Shown piece after piece: positions 28,873-38,259 of a DNA stretch of 64,000 nucleotides; the first letter of the stretch is position 1; each line of letters starts with the position of its first letter. A program made the position numbers and the translations under genes. The DNA is from Rickettsiaceae bacterium H1 (GTDB lineage Bacteria > Pseudomonadota > Alphaproteobacteria > Rickettsiales > Anaplasmataceae), in the NCBI GenBank assembly GCA_018101195.1, contig JACDQH010000003.1, forward strand, positions 124,001-188,000, read 5' to 3'. The notes under the pieces are model-generated. The model was not told where the DNA came from, did no database searches, and was given only the letters and a program-made list of their open reading frames with translations.

Positions 28873-29006
28873 ACAAATTTGAGCTCCATATGGTGTATGG
28901 AGCTCAACAATAACTTAACCTTTTAATATCAAAACTATAATTAGAGGTTTGATTAAAAAAAAATTAATGTAAGCATATGTTGATAAATCAATGAGGGGAA
29001 GTAAAA
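28873..29006 (+). repeat. direct repeat, right copy (leader of the 29007 gene)
   Basis: Second copy of the module at 27828-27960. Here it ends exactly at the ATG at 29007 and supplies its ribosome binding site (GAGGGGAAG), so it is probably the promoter and leader of that gene. Confidence 0.8.
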
Positions 29007-29414
29007 ATGAGTAAATTTAACGTAATAGTCCTTGTAAATAACAATTCGAATTCAGGTGTTTATCTTGTCTCCGGTCCTAATTATGACGATCAAAAGCTAT
29101 ACATTAATTCTACATTAAACACAGGATATCAATTGGAGACCGGCAATCAAACGGTTTTAGAAATGAAAGATGTCCCGGCAAGTGCTCTTTCTGAAGAAAT
29201 GCTAATCGGAGTAATTTTTGCGAATGATAAAAACTATGATCGTTCCAATGATTCTTATCAATTTGCTTTCGGTAGTAACTCGCAAGGTCTATTGAGCATT
29301 CAAGGTCTCGATAAAAATAAAAAGGCACACTTTGTAATTTCACCCCGTACCGATTACAATACGAAAAACTTTTTTAATTGTCACAAATTCATATTCCATA
29401 TAACAAAGCGGTAA
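29007..29414 (+). CDS. hypothetical protein, probably beta-rich
   Basis: 135 residues, no signal peptide or membrane span. Alternating hydrophobic pattern with many Asn, Ser and Gly (VIVLVNNNSNSGVYLVSG, SYQFAFGSNSQGLLSI) suggests a small beta-sandwich. No family recognised. The GAGGGG ribosome binding site and intact frame support a real gene. A degraded second copy of its leader at 27.8 kb implies a lost paralogue. Possibly cytoplasmic or exported without a classical signal; function unknown. Confidence 0.55.
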   Translation: MSKFNVIVLVNNNSNSGVYLVSGPNYDDQKLYINSTLNTGYQLETGNQTVLEMKDVPASALSEEMLIGVIFANDKNYDRSNDSYQFAFGSNSQGLLSIQGLDKNKKAHFVISPRTDYNTKNFFNCHKFIFHITKR

Positions 29415-29555
29415 ATAAATTAAGAAAGTGATTTTTGCTATTGATATGGACCACAAAAGGCTACCAAATGCCAATAAAAGATTAACTTCTTTGGAAAATT
29501 ATTTTTCACCATATTTCAACTGGCAAAATTTACCAAGATTTCACAGGGAAAATAA

Positions 29556-29649
29556 TGGCAGAGAGAGAGGGATTCGAACCCTCGATACGACTTTTCAATC
29601 GTATAACGGTTTAGCAAACCGCCGCCTTCAGCCGCTCGGCCACCTCTCC
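29556..29649 (-). tRNA. tRNA-Ser (anticodon GCU)
   Basis: Minus-strand tRNA with a long variable arm (about ACGATTG/..GTCGT), typical of Ser. Acceptor GGAGAGG; anticodon loop TTGCTAA gives GCT; T arm GAGGGTTCGAATCCCTC; discriminator G followed by encoded CCA (29556-29558 on the plus strand). Right border of the accessory zone. Confidence 0.95.
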
Positions 29650-29671
29650 CAAAATAATACTTCGAACATCG

Positions 29672-31459
29672 TCAGTATACACGTATTTTCGGCGGGAACG
29701 GATCCATTTCGCTTGTCATAGGTTTCAAACGTACTTCTTTCTTGGCAAAAGTAACATTATCGTCACGGCACCATGAAACAGTATGATGAAGCCAATTCTT
29801 ATCGTCCCTATCGGGGTAATCTTCCCTAGCATGGGATCCTCGGCTTTCTTCACGGTAATAAGCCGAATCTATTATCACCACCGCTTGCGATAACATATTT
29901 CTTAATTCTAATGCTTCCACTAAATCGCTATTCCAAATCATACTTCGATCCGAAATTTTTAATTTGGAAAAAGAATAAAAAATATCCGACATTTTTATTT
30001 TTCCTTCTTGCAAAGTATCTTTTGTCCTAAATACCGAAGCATAAGTTTGCATTGCCGTTTGCATTTCGTTACGTATTACCGAAGTATGAAGCTCCCCGCC
30101 GGCATAACGTATTTTGTTAAACTCGTTCAATATTTCGTCAGTATAACTATTATCCAAATTGGAATGAGGAGATTTTATCTTAACCAGCTCAGAAGCCTTA
30201 ATTGCAGCCGCCCTACCAAAAACTACGAGATCCAATAAAGAATTAGAACCCAACCTATTTGCTCCGTGTACGGAAACACAAGCTGCTTCCCCTATGGCCA
30301 TTAACCCCCGAACTATTTTTTCCGAACCGTTTTTTTCTACAGTAGTAACTTCTCCGTGATAATTAGTCGGAATTCCACCCATATTATAATGAACGGTAGG
30401 TATTACCGGTATCGGTTCTTTCGTTACGTCAACCCCAGAAAAAATCCTTGCCGTTTCACTTATTCCTGGAAGACGATCTCGAATTATTTTAGGCTTCAAG
30501 TGCATTAAGTTAAGGTATATATGGTCTTTCTTTTTTCCTACGCCACGGCCTTCTCTTATTTCCATCGACATAGATCGACTTACCACATCACGCGAAGCTA
30601 AGTCCTTGGCATGGGGCGCATACCGTTCCATAAATCTCTCACCTTCCGAATTCGTCAAGTAACCGCCTTCTCCCCTTGAACCCTCGGTAATTAAGCATCC
30701 CGAACCATATATTCCAGTAGGATGAAACTGAACGAATTCCATATCTTGTAGCGGCAAACCGGCACGTAATACCATGGCGTTACCATCACCAGTACAAGTA
30801 TGGGCACTGGTAGCAGAAAAATAAACACGACCGCAACCGCCAGTAGCCAAAACCACGATATGAGAACGAAATCTATGAATGGTTCCATCCGCTAAATTCC
30901 AAGCAATTAAGCCTTTGCATTCGTTACCTTCCATTAACAAATCAAGTACGATAAATTCGACAAAAAAACCGACAACCAAACGAAGGCATTGTTGATAAAG
31001 AGTATGAAGTATGGCATGACCAGTTTTATCGGAAGCGGCACAAGTCCTTTGTGCAGGTTCGCCTTCGCCAAATTCGGTAGTCATCCCGCCAAAAGGCCTT
31101 TGATAAATTTTTCCCTCTTTCGTACGTGAAAACGGGACTCCATAATGCTCGAGCTCGATTACCGCTTGCATAGCATTTTTACACATATACTCTATGGCAT
31201 CCTGATCACCCAACCAATCGGAACCCTTAACGGTATCATAAGCATGCCAACGCCAATCATCCTTACCAATATTACCAAGTGCAGCACTAATTCCGCCTTG
31301 AGCGGCAACGGTATGACTTCTGGTAGGAAAAACCTTGGTTATACAAGCGGTCGAAAGACCGGTTTCAGCCATTCCGAGCGCTGCCCGAAGCCCTGCACCG
31401 CCCGCTCCGACAATAATTACGTCGTATTCGTGTTCGATGATATTATAAGAATTAACCAC
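29672..31459 (-). CDS. sdhA: succinate dehydrogenase flavoprotein subunit
   Basis: Catalytic subunit of complex II; oxidises succinate to fumarate in the TCA cycle. FAD-binding [15 protein letters not shown] at about 15-29 and [15 protein letters not shown] with the His that binds FAD covalently. Further conserved parts are [55 protein letters not shown] and the end [10 protein letters not shown]. 595 residues, full length. sdhB, sdhC and sdhD are not adjacent, and tRNA-Ser lies 22 bases beyond its stop. Confidence 0.98.
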   Translation of the reverse strand: MVNSYNIIEHEYDVIIVGAGGAGLRAALGMAETGLSTACITKVFPTRSHTVAAQGGISAALGNIGKDDWRWHAYDTVKGSDWLGDQDAIEYMCKNAMQAVIELEHYGVPFSRTKEGKIYQRPFGGMTTEFGEGEPAQRTCAASDKTGHAILHTLYQQCLRLVVGFFVEFIVLDLLMEGNECKGLIAWNLADGTIHRFRSHIVVLATGGCGRVYFSATSAHTCTGDGNAMVLRAGLPLQDMEFVQFHPTGIYGSGCLITEGSRGEGGYLTNSEGERFMERYAPHAKDLASRDVVSRSMSMEIREGRGVGKKKDHIYLNLMHLKPKIIRDRLPGISETARIFSGVDVTKEPIPVIPTVHYNMGGIPTNYHGEVTTVEKNGSEKIVRGLMAIGEAACVSVHGANRLGSNSLLDLVVFGRAAAIKASELVKIKSPHSNLDNSYTDEILNEFNKIRYAGGELHTSVIRNEMQTAMQTYASVFRTKDTLQEGKIKMSDIFYSFSKLKISDRSMIWNSDLVEALELRNMLSQAVVIIDSAYYREESRGSHAREDYPDRDDKNWLHHTVSWCRDDNVTFAKKEVRLKPMTSEMDPFPPKIRVY

Positions 31460-31559
31460 TTAATTACATAAATATACTAACCGCTCAAGTTATACCACAT
31501 CGAACTAACCAGTCAATTTATAACCCGACACCCTTACTACCAAAACACTTAGACTATAC

Positions 31560-33252
31560 CCTTGTTGCGAGGTGCTCGGGCCGTGCTTTTGCTTATTATT
31601 CGGCTGCGCAGCATCTCTCGAAGAATTATCTTGTTCAGTTTGTTCCTAGGTCGATACATTATTGCTTGTGCCAACACTGATTTCGCTTGCATTTTCTTTT
31701 AAAAAAACATATTGTTTTACTTCTCCTCTCCGTAAGGGCAAAGTGTAATATCTCCTTAAAATTATTTTCATATCCTTGTAAATTGCGGATCATTTCATTA
31801 ACATCATGATTATTAGGTACGACTCTTCTTGACACAATTATTAATTCACCAATAAATGATTGTAATTCCATCTTAGAATCAAAAGATTCGTCTGGTTTTT
31901 GTTCATGCATACAATTAATAATTATATCTCAAACATATCATTCCATATGGCCCCTAACTCAAAAAGACACCTAATTCTATAATCGATTGCTGATCCCCCT
32001 GTTGTTCATAAGTTTGAACCACATTAATCAAGTACGAACAAAATTTTTAATATAATTTTCGTTTCTTGCTTTATTAAAAGCTTTCACAAGCTCTGAGAGA
32101 ATTTGTTCTCCTTCTTTTGCCCTTTCTTGAAAATCTTTTATTGACTCTCGTAACTTCTGAAGCACATTTTCAGTTTTCGTATCAGGCATACACATATTTT
32201 TAACTAAGGCGCTATTGCAATAAAGAAAAAAACTGAACTCATGTTTTTTTACCTAAAGAAATTGATCTTTCCTTAATAAATTCCTTGATAATTGTGCTAA
32301 TACATGATGATTGTTCTGGCTGTAACTCTTTTGTTGTTTTCAGCAAACCTAATTTACTTATCAAGACTCGTTTTTTATTTTTCGTTTTACAATTATCAAT
32401 TTTATCTATAACGAATTATAAAAAGAGAATAGCATATTTTTTCTTAGCTTTTTACCATCCGACAAATTCTGTGAAGAGCTTTTCGACATTTATACTTTGT
32501 TGAGAATTTTTTTTCAAATATTCTGCAAGCTTAAGAGATGTTTCTCGATCAAATAATGCTTGTGTTCAGGGGGCCTGGAACACTTTCTTCCTCTTTCTTA
32601 GTTACTTTTTCTGCCTTAGGCCTTGCTCCCTGTTTTTTCCGTTTTTCTTTTTCATCACTTGCTGTTGCCCTCTCACTTGCTGCTGCTTGTGTTCCCCCTT
32701 TTTTTCTCTATTGCCTGATTTCTTTTTTCTTCTTCAGATTCCCTTATTACCTTGTTCTTGAAGCTTTTGTTGCGCTTCCAATTTTTTCCATGTTGTGATT
32801 TAATATCGTTAAGCTTGTCTCTAAAATTTTTAATAACTAAAGCATCCCAAACGCTTACTTCGTGTCGTGATATTCGGTTGTTTTTTCTTTTCGATGTTTT
32901 TGTCTATTGTGTTCCTTCCCCTTCAGTTTAAGTAAGCTTCACGTTGCTTTATGCGATCAAAGCAATCTATAATCTTAGCAAAATGTATCGATTCATGCGA
33001 TTTAAAATATTGAAGAGTTATATTTACCGATGCCTAATATTCTTCTTTTTTATTGGTTAAATCACTGCAAAAAAGCAAATCTCTTCCTATCTTAAGGTAA
33101 GTGCCACTATCATTCTTTTTTATACAGACGCCTGAAAAAGAAAGGGCTATTTTATTTTTTTTACCTATCTTCTTTTTTTGCTCAATTAACCGATTATTTA
33201 TCTTTTCAATTTGTTGTTCCATGCTTTTTACATTCACAGGTTTAGTTTCCAT
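31560..33252 (-). pseudogene. decayed minus-strand gene, unknown product
   Basis: Starts with an apparently good N-terminus at 33252 (METKPVNVKSMEQQIEKI, with KKKIGKKNKIALSFSG), then an in-frame TAG near 33031. The same frame resumes (LQYFKSHESIHFAKIIDCF) to a TGA near 32926. Further downstream a Lys/Glu/Ala-rich stretch (SERATASDEKEKRKKQG) and, at 31659-31910, an 83-codon frame (MHEQKPDESFDSKMEL). I read it as one or more long Lys/Glu-rich proteins under decay; family unknown. Plus-strand ORFs here look like shadows. Confidence 0.45.
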
Positions 33253-33313
33253 TTTTTTTAATTTATAATATTATGAATATATTGGCATATTCAATCAGAA
33301 AATGTCAAAAAGC

Positions 33314-35734
33314 TTAGTTTTCTATTAACTTGATTGCTTCTTCGAAAGCAATTTCGTTCTTCTTTTTCAAATCTTTAGGAAGGGCGATATTTTTCCCGTC
33401 ATATTTGATGTACGGTCCGTATCTGCCTTTACATAACTCTATTTGTTTCTCTTTATATTCGCCAAGAATTTGACTCTTATTCTTTTTCTCTATTAACGAA
33501 AGTGCTTCTGCCAGATCGATATAGAACAATCTATTCACATTAAGCGAGGTATATTTTCCGTCATGCAAAACGTAAGGTCCGTACCTACCCACGCCTATTT
33601 TTACTTCCGAGTCATTTTGCGGATTTCTTCCTATGGAACAAGGCATAGAAAGTAATTTCACTGCTTGCTCCAGACTTATTTTCAATAAATCCAAGCCTTT
33701 CGGTATAACAGATTTTTTGCTGCCACATTGCAAATAAAAACCATAAGGTCCTTGCTTAATTAAAACTTTTTCCTCAGAATTGGGGTTAACACCTAAGCAC
33801 CGCGGTTCCACAGCTTCTTGCCCAGTAGCGCTACCGAATATACTTCTTCTATAATCGCAACCTGGATAGCTTGAGCAACTAACGAAAGGACCGAATTTCC
33901 CAATGTTTAAATTCAATTTGCCATTATTGCATTTAAGACAATCACGATTAATATTTCCTTCTTCATCTTCAGGAAAAACATATATCTCCAGCAATTTATC
34001 TATTTCGCACAAAATTTTCGGTATCTCTTGCTTTTCCACTTCTTGCACGTTAGCAATAAATAATTGCCAAAAATCACGTAAAACATCTTTCAAATCCAAA
34101 TCGTGATTTGAAACTTTATCTAACGATCCTTCCAACCCGGCAGTAAAATCATATTCGACATAGCGCCGAAAAAAACTAAGTAAAAAAGCAGTAACAAATT
34201 GACCTCGATCTTCCGGAATAAATTTTTTCTTCTCTAAAACAACGTATTTCCTATCTTGCAACACGGAAATAATCATTGCATAAGTTGAAGGCCTACCAAT
34301 TCCCAACTCTTCCATTTTTTTTACCAAACTTGCTTCGGTAAAGCGTGGTGGCGGTTGAGTAAAATGCTGCGTAGGTAAAACTTTTTTTACATTATAAACT
34401 TCTCCTTCTTTTATATTGGGTAATAACTCGCCTTCTTCATCTTCATTACTATCACTGCGATATATTTTATAAAAACCGTCGAATTTTATCGTCGAACCAG
34501 TGCTACGAAGCAATGCATATTTATCCGAAGAAACAAAATCAATAGATACCTTACTCAAGACGGCAGGCTCCATTTGGCTGGCAACCATCCTATTCCAAAT
34601 TAATTTATAAAGTTTCAGCTGTTCCTCGGTTAAATATTTTTCAGCTTTTCCCGGAGTCAAATCGATATTAGTCGGCCTAATCGCTTCGTGTGCTTCTTGT
34701 GAATTTTTCGCTTTGCTTTGATATTTTCTCAGTAATTTAGGAAGATATTCATCGCCAAAATCATTTTTTATCATGTTTCTTGTTGCAGCTATAAAATTGG
34801 AATTAACATATAACCCATCAGTACGCATATAAGTAATCAATCCAACTTCCTCTTTGCCGATTTTTATTCCTTCATAAAGCTTTTGCGCAACCATCATTGT
34901 TCTTTTCGTGGTAAAGCCCAGCTTATTAGCCGCATCTTGCTGCAGGGTAGAAGTAATGAATGGAGGTAATGGATTTCTTTTCACCTCTTTTTTCTCTACT
35001 CTAATTACTTCGCATTGTTTGTCTACTAAATTTTTCGTTATCTTTTTGGCTTGAACTTCGTTTTTAATCGATAATTTTTCTAATTTCTTACCTTCGACCT
35101 CGAACAATAGAGCTTGAAAAGGTTGAGAATGATTAAGTTCGGCAATTATCTTCCAATATTCTTCTGATTTAAACTTTTTTATTTCGTTTTCCCGTTCGCA
35201 AATTATTCTGAGAGCCACCGATTGAACTCTGCCGGCCGACCTACTTCCCGGAAGTTTTTTCCATAAGAGCGGAGATAAAGTAAACCCGACCAAATAATCC
35301 AAAGCCTGTCTTGCTTGTTGAGCTTGTACTAAATTCATATCTATATTGCGCGGATTTTTGATCGCACTCAGTACTGCGGTTTTTGTTATTTCGTTGAAAG
35401 TAATTCTGTGCACTATCGTAGATTTTTTGATAGCGCGTTTCGCACGTAAAACTTCCACTACGTGCCAAGATATCGCTTCGCCTTCACGATCTGGGTCCGT
35501 TGCCAAGTATAACTTATCGGTACTTTTAACCGCTTTAACTAACTCGGCAATATGTTTCTTCGCGTCATCATGAATTTCATATATCATCCGGAAATCTTCG
35601 TCGGGTAAGACCGATCCTTTTTTGGAAGGTAAGCCTCTTACGTGACCGTAAGAAGACAAAATTTGAAAATTGGAACCCAAATACTTACCGATAGTTTTAC
35701 ACTTAGCAGGTGATTCTACGATTAATACTGACAT
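33314..35734 (-). CDS. topA: DNA topoisomerase I
   Basis: Type IA topoisomerase that relaxes negative supercoils. I place the start at 35734 (MSVLIVESPAKCKTIGKYL, the family N-terminus); a longer frame from 35782 adds 16 residues of unlikely sequence. 806 residues. TOPRIM acid cluster in LATDPDREGEAISWH; active-site Tyr in GLITYMRTDG; SAGRVQSVALRIICERE. The C-terminus has a zinc finger (CLKCNNGKLNL...CSSYPGC) and three alphaproteobacterial-type repeats with G(R/P)YGPY or GPYGFYLQ. Confidence 0.97.
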   Translation of the reverse strand: MSVLIVESPAKCKTIGKYLGSNFQILSSYGHVRGLPSKKGSVLPDEDFRMIYEIHDDAKKHIAELVKAVKSTDKLYLATDPDREGEAISWHVVEVLRAKRAIKKSTIVHRITFNEITKTAVLSAIKNPRNIDMNLVQAQQARQALDYLVGFTLSPLLWKKLPGSRSAGRVQSVALRIICERENEIKKFKSEEYWKIIAELNHSQPFQALLFEVEGKKLEKLSIKNEVQAKKITKNLVDKQCEVIRVEKKEVKRNPLPPFITSTLQQDAANKLGFTTKRTMMVAQKLYEGIKIGKEEVGLITYMRTDGLYVNSNFIAATRNMIKNDFGDEYLPKLLRKYQSKAKNSQEAHEAIRPTNIDLTPGKAEKYLTEEQLKLYKLIWNRMVASQMEPAVLSKVSIDFVSSDKYALLRSTGSTIKFDGFYKIYRSDSNEDEEGELLPNIKEGEVYNVKKVLPTQHFTQPPPRFTEASLVKKMEELGIGRPSTYAMIISVLQDRKYVVLEKKKFIPEDRGQFVTAFLLSFFRRYVEYDFTAGLEGSLDKVSNHDLDLKDVLRDFWQLFIANVQEVEKQEIPKILCEIDKLLEIYVFPEDEEGNINRDCLKCNNGKLNLNIGKFGPFVSCSSYPGCDYRRSIFGSATGQEAVEPRCLGVNPNSEEKVLIKQGPYGFYLQCGSKKSVIPKGLDLLKISLEQAVKLLSMPCSIGRNPQNDSEVKIGVGRYGPYVLHDGKYTSLNVNRLFYIDLAEALSLIEKKNKSQILGEYKEKQIELCKGRYGPYIKYDGKNIALPKDLKKKNEIAFEEAIKLIEN

Positions 35735-35866
35735 GTTAAAAATATTATGGAACGATACTGATAACAAACTGTTTCTTTTCAAGCAAAGAATGTTTAATTT
35801 ATAAAAGAAAAAATTAATTTTTTAGGTAAGAATAAAACAACCCGAAACAAATCAGACACAAAAGAT

Positions 35867-35887
35867 AGGAGGGAAGAAAACCCTCCT
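35867..35887 (-). terminator. candidate intrinsic terminator after pal
   Basis: Perfect 7-base stem AGGAGGG/CCCTCCT around a 7-base loop, 22 bases beyond the pal stop. On the minus strand it is followed by ATCTTTT, a weak T-run. Confidence 0.5.
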
Positions 35888-35908
35888 AAAAAATCAAAAA
35901 GTAGTACT

Positions 35909-36574
35909 TTAGTTGGTAACAATTACCGGTTCTTCATCCTGATGATCGTTAGTAGTATCGTTACTTAACACGTTGTCAAAAAAACCAATATCGTCTTCCA
36001 TCTTAGCAACGTCATTGCCAAATATCCTATCGAAGAAACCGACACTGCCAGGGGTTACACAACGTTCTCTTTCTTGCTTAATAATTTTGTTGTGATCGAC
36101 CGTACCGTCGTCAAACATTGTTACTGCTCTTCTGTTTTGTTTGTGATACATACCCTCATCACCGGAAACAACTTGATACATAGGGTTAGTAGTGTCGCAC
36201 CTTAGAGCTTCTTTGCCCATAGAATCAACCTTAATCCTGCTAGAACTAATACCTTCAGATTCCAAATAAGATTTAACCGCATTAGCCCTTCTTTCACCTA
36301 AAGCGATATTATATTCCCCCGGTCCCCTGTCGTCACAATGACCTACTATGATTATTTTATCGCTTTTATTTCTTTTTAAATCTTTAACCTGAGAACCTAA
36401 CACACCTTTTGCTTTCTCAGATAATTCAGAACTATCGAAAGCAAAAAAAGTAGTATCATTACCACGAACCATAACCTCTTCACAACCCGACTTATTGTCG
36501 CCTCCATTTTCAGTGAACAAACACCCATTTACCAACAATAAAATTGCAGAAGACAGAAAAACTTTTTTTAACAT
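35909..36574 (-). CDS. pal: peptidoglycan-associated lipoprotein Pal, with extended C-terminus
   Basis: Outer-membrane lipoprotein that binds peptidoglycan and works with TolQRA/TolB. Signal peptide with lipobox LVNGC (Cys18). The OmpA-like domain holds FFAFDSSELSEKAK, the GHCDDRGPGEYNIALGERR signature (Thr to Cys in the usual GHTDxRG) and NRRAVTMF. The family normally ends about there. This protein has ~65 extra residues with a repeated motif (GFFDRIFGND and GFFDNVLSND) and an acidic tail. 221 residues. Divergent from the M32 gene. Confidence 0.93.
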   Translation of the reverse strand: MLKKVFLSSAILLLVNGCLFTENGGDNKSGCEEVMVRGNDTTFFAFDSSELSEKAKGVLGSQVKDLKRNKSDKIIIVGHCDDRGPGEYNIALGERRANAVKSYLESEGISSSRIKVDSMGKEALRCDTTNPMYQVVSGDEGMYHKQNRRAVTMFDDGTVDHNKIIKQERERCVTPGSVGFFDRIFGNDVAKMEDDIGFFDNVLSNDTTNDHQDEEPVIVTN

Positions 36575-36632
36575 TATAAACTCCTTAACAACAAAAATAG
36601 AATACTATAAAATGCTTAGCATCAGCTTAAGC

Positions 36633-36686
36633 TATACTATATCATTGTAATATTAAAAGTATACTATATCATCATAATATTAAAAT
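36633..36686. repeat. 27-base tandem repeat in the pal/M32 intergenic region
   Basis: Two consecutive 27-base units, each with TATACTATATCAT and TAATATTAAAA, differing at a few positions. It lies in the 188-base gap between divergent pal and the M32 gene, where both promoters must be. Confidence 0.75.
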
Positions 36687-36762
36687 ATAAAAAATTATTC
36701 AAGTGAAATTGTCTCCTTAAAGAACTTATGCTAAATTTCAGCTTCTTACAATTGAGGAAAAA

Positions 36763-38259
36763 ATGAGGTTATACGAATCTCTATGCAACATATTCGGTGA
36801 AATAAACAATATAGATAACACCATAAGCTTACTAAAATGGGACGGTCAAGTTAATATGCCGAAAGGATCATATCAAAACAGAATCAATCAAATTAATACT
36901 TTAAGCAGTATTAAGCACGATATTCTTACAAATAACACTCTGACCAATTTAATACAAGAAAATAACAAACAAAGAGTGCAATTGAATAATTGGCAAAAAT
37001 CCAATTTAACACAAATGGAAAGAATAAATAATAACGCAAGAATAATACCGATCGATTTGTTAAAATCATTTAACCAAGCATGTATATCGAGCGAAGAAGC
37101 ATGGAAAAAAGCAAAGGAAGAAAACAAATTCAAACATTGGCTACCGAAGTTACAGGAAGTAGTGAATTTAGCCCGTAAAATCGCTACGATAAAATCAGAA
37201 TTTTTCAATTGCTCCAAATACGAAGCATTATTAGATAATTACGAACCCAACTTAAGTATAGAAAATATTAACTTGGTATTTACAGAAATCGGAAAATTTT
37301 TACGAAAATTCATCAATGCGGTAGCAGAAAAACAACCGAAAATAAACAAAAACGACAACGATAAATTCTCGATAGAAAAGCAACGAGAAATAAGCAAAGA
37401 AATAATCAAATTAATGAAATTACCAATAAATCACATACGTATCGACGAAAGCATGCACCCATTTACTATAGGAAATCAATTCGATACCAGAATCACTACA
37501 TCATACAATGAACAAGATTTTACCAAAGGTTTTAAAGCAACGTTACACGAGTGCGGACACGCAATATATAATTTAAATCTACCTAGAGAATTCCATAACC
37601 AACCGGTAGGTCAAGCAACATTTATGGGTATGCACGAAGCCCAAGCATTGCTATTTGAAAAACAAATTGGTTCGTCTTTCGAATTTATCCGTTACATAGT
37701 ACCGATTTTAAAAAAAGTGCTAAAAGGAAAAAATTGGTCGGTAAAAAACGTTTATAACATCATAAATCAAGTTTCTTTGTCACCAATTAGAATATATGCA
37801 GACGAACTGACCTATCCCGCACATATTATGATCAGATATACGATAGAAAAAGCTTTGATAGAAGATGAATTGCAAGCTAAAGATCTACCCCAAGCATGGG
37901 CGGAAGACATGAAGCATTATTTGGGTGTTACGCCAAAATCCGATGCCGAAGGGTGTATGCAGGATATACACTGGGCCTCGGGCTTATTCGGCTATTTTCC
38001 GTCATATTTATTAGGTACGGTAATAGCCGCCCAATTATTTGCTAAAATCAAAGAACAAATTCCCAACGTTATGAAACAGATATCCGAAGGAAACCTGGAA
38101 GAAATCATCAAGTGGCTTACCAATAACATATATAAGCACGGCGGTAAGTACAAAATGCAAGAAATTATGCAACTATCCGTGGGTCAAGAGCTTAATTCGC
38201 AACACTATATTTACTACTTACGGGATAAATACTGTAACAATCATGAAGATAACGAATAA
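36763..38259 (+). CDS. M32 family metallocarboxypeptidase (Taq type)
   Basis: Zinc carboxypeptidase of the thermostable Taq carboxypeptidase family, common in Rickettsiales; trims C-terminal residues from peptides. HECGH zinc motif at 262-266 (TLHECGHAIYNLNLP), then GMHEAQALLFEKQIG with the third metal ligand. Further family blocks are IRIDESMHPFTIGN, RIYADELTYPAHI and QDIHWASGLFGYFPSYLLG. 498 residues, full length. First gene of a six-gene operon; overlaps murF by 17 bases. Confidence 0.95.
   Translation: MRLYESLCNIFGEINNIDNTISLLKWDGQVNMPKGSYQNRINQINTLSSIKHDILTNNTLTNLIQENNKQRVQLNNWQKSNLTQMERINNNARIIPIDLLKSFNQACISSEEAWKKAKEENKFKHWLPKLQEVVNLARKIATIKSEFFNCSKYEALLDNYEPNLSIENINLVFTEIGKFLRKFINAVAEKQPKINKNDNDKFSIEKQREISKEIIKLMKLPINHIRIDESMHPFTIGNQFDTRITTSYNEQDFTKGFKATLHECGHAIYNLNLPREFHNQPVGQATFMGMHEAQALLFEKQIGSSFEFIRYIVPILKKVLKGKNWSVKNVYNIINQVSLSPIRIYADELTYPAHIMIRYTIEKALIEDELQAKDLPQAWAEDMKHYLGVTPKSDAEGCMQDIHWASGLFGYFPSYLLGTVIAAQLFAKIKEQIPNVMKQISEGNLEEIIKWLTNNIYKHGGKYKMQEIMQLSVGQELNSQHYIYYLRDKYCNNHEDNE

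Noticed and set aside
32538-32798. Plus-strand ORF of 86 codons with hydrophobic stretches
   Set aside because: It is the antisense shadow of a Lys/Glu/Ala-rich minus-strand remnant; hydrophobic runs are expected opposite such codons.
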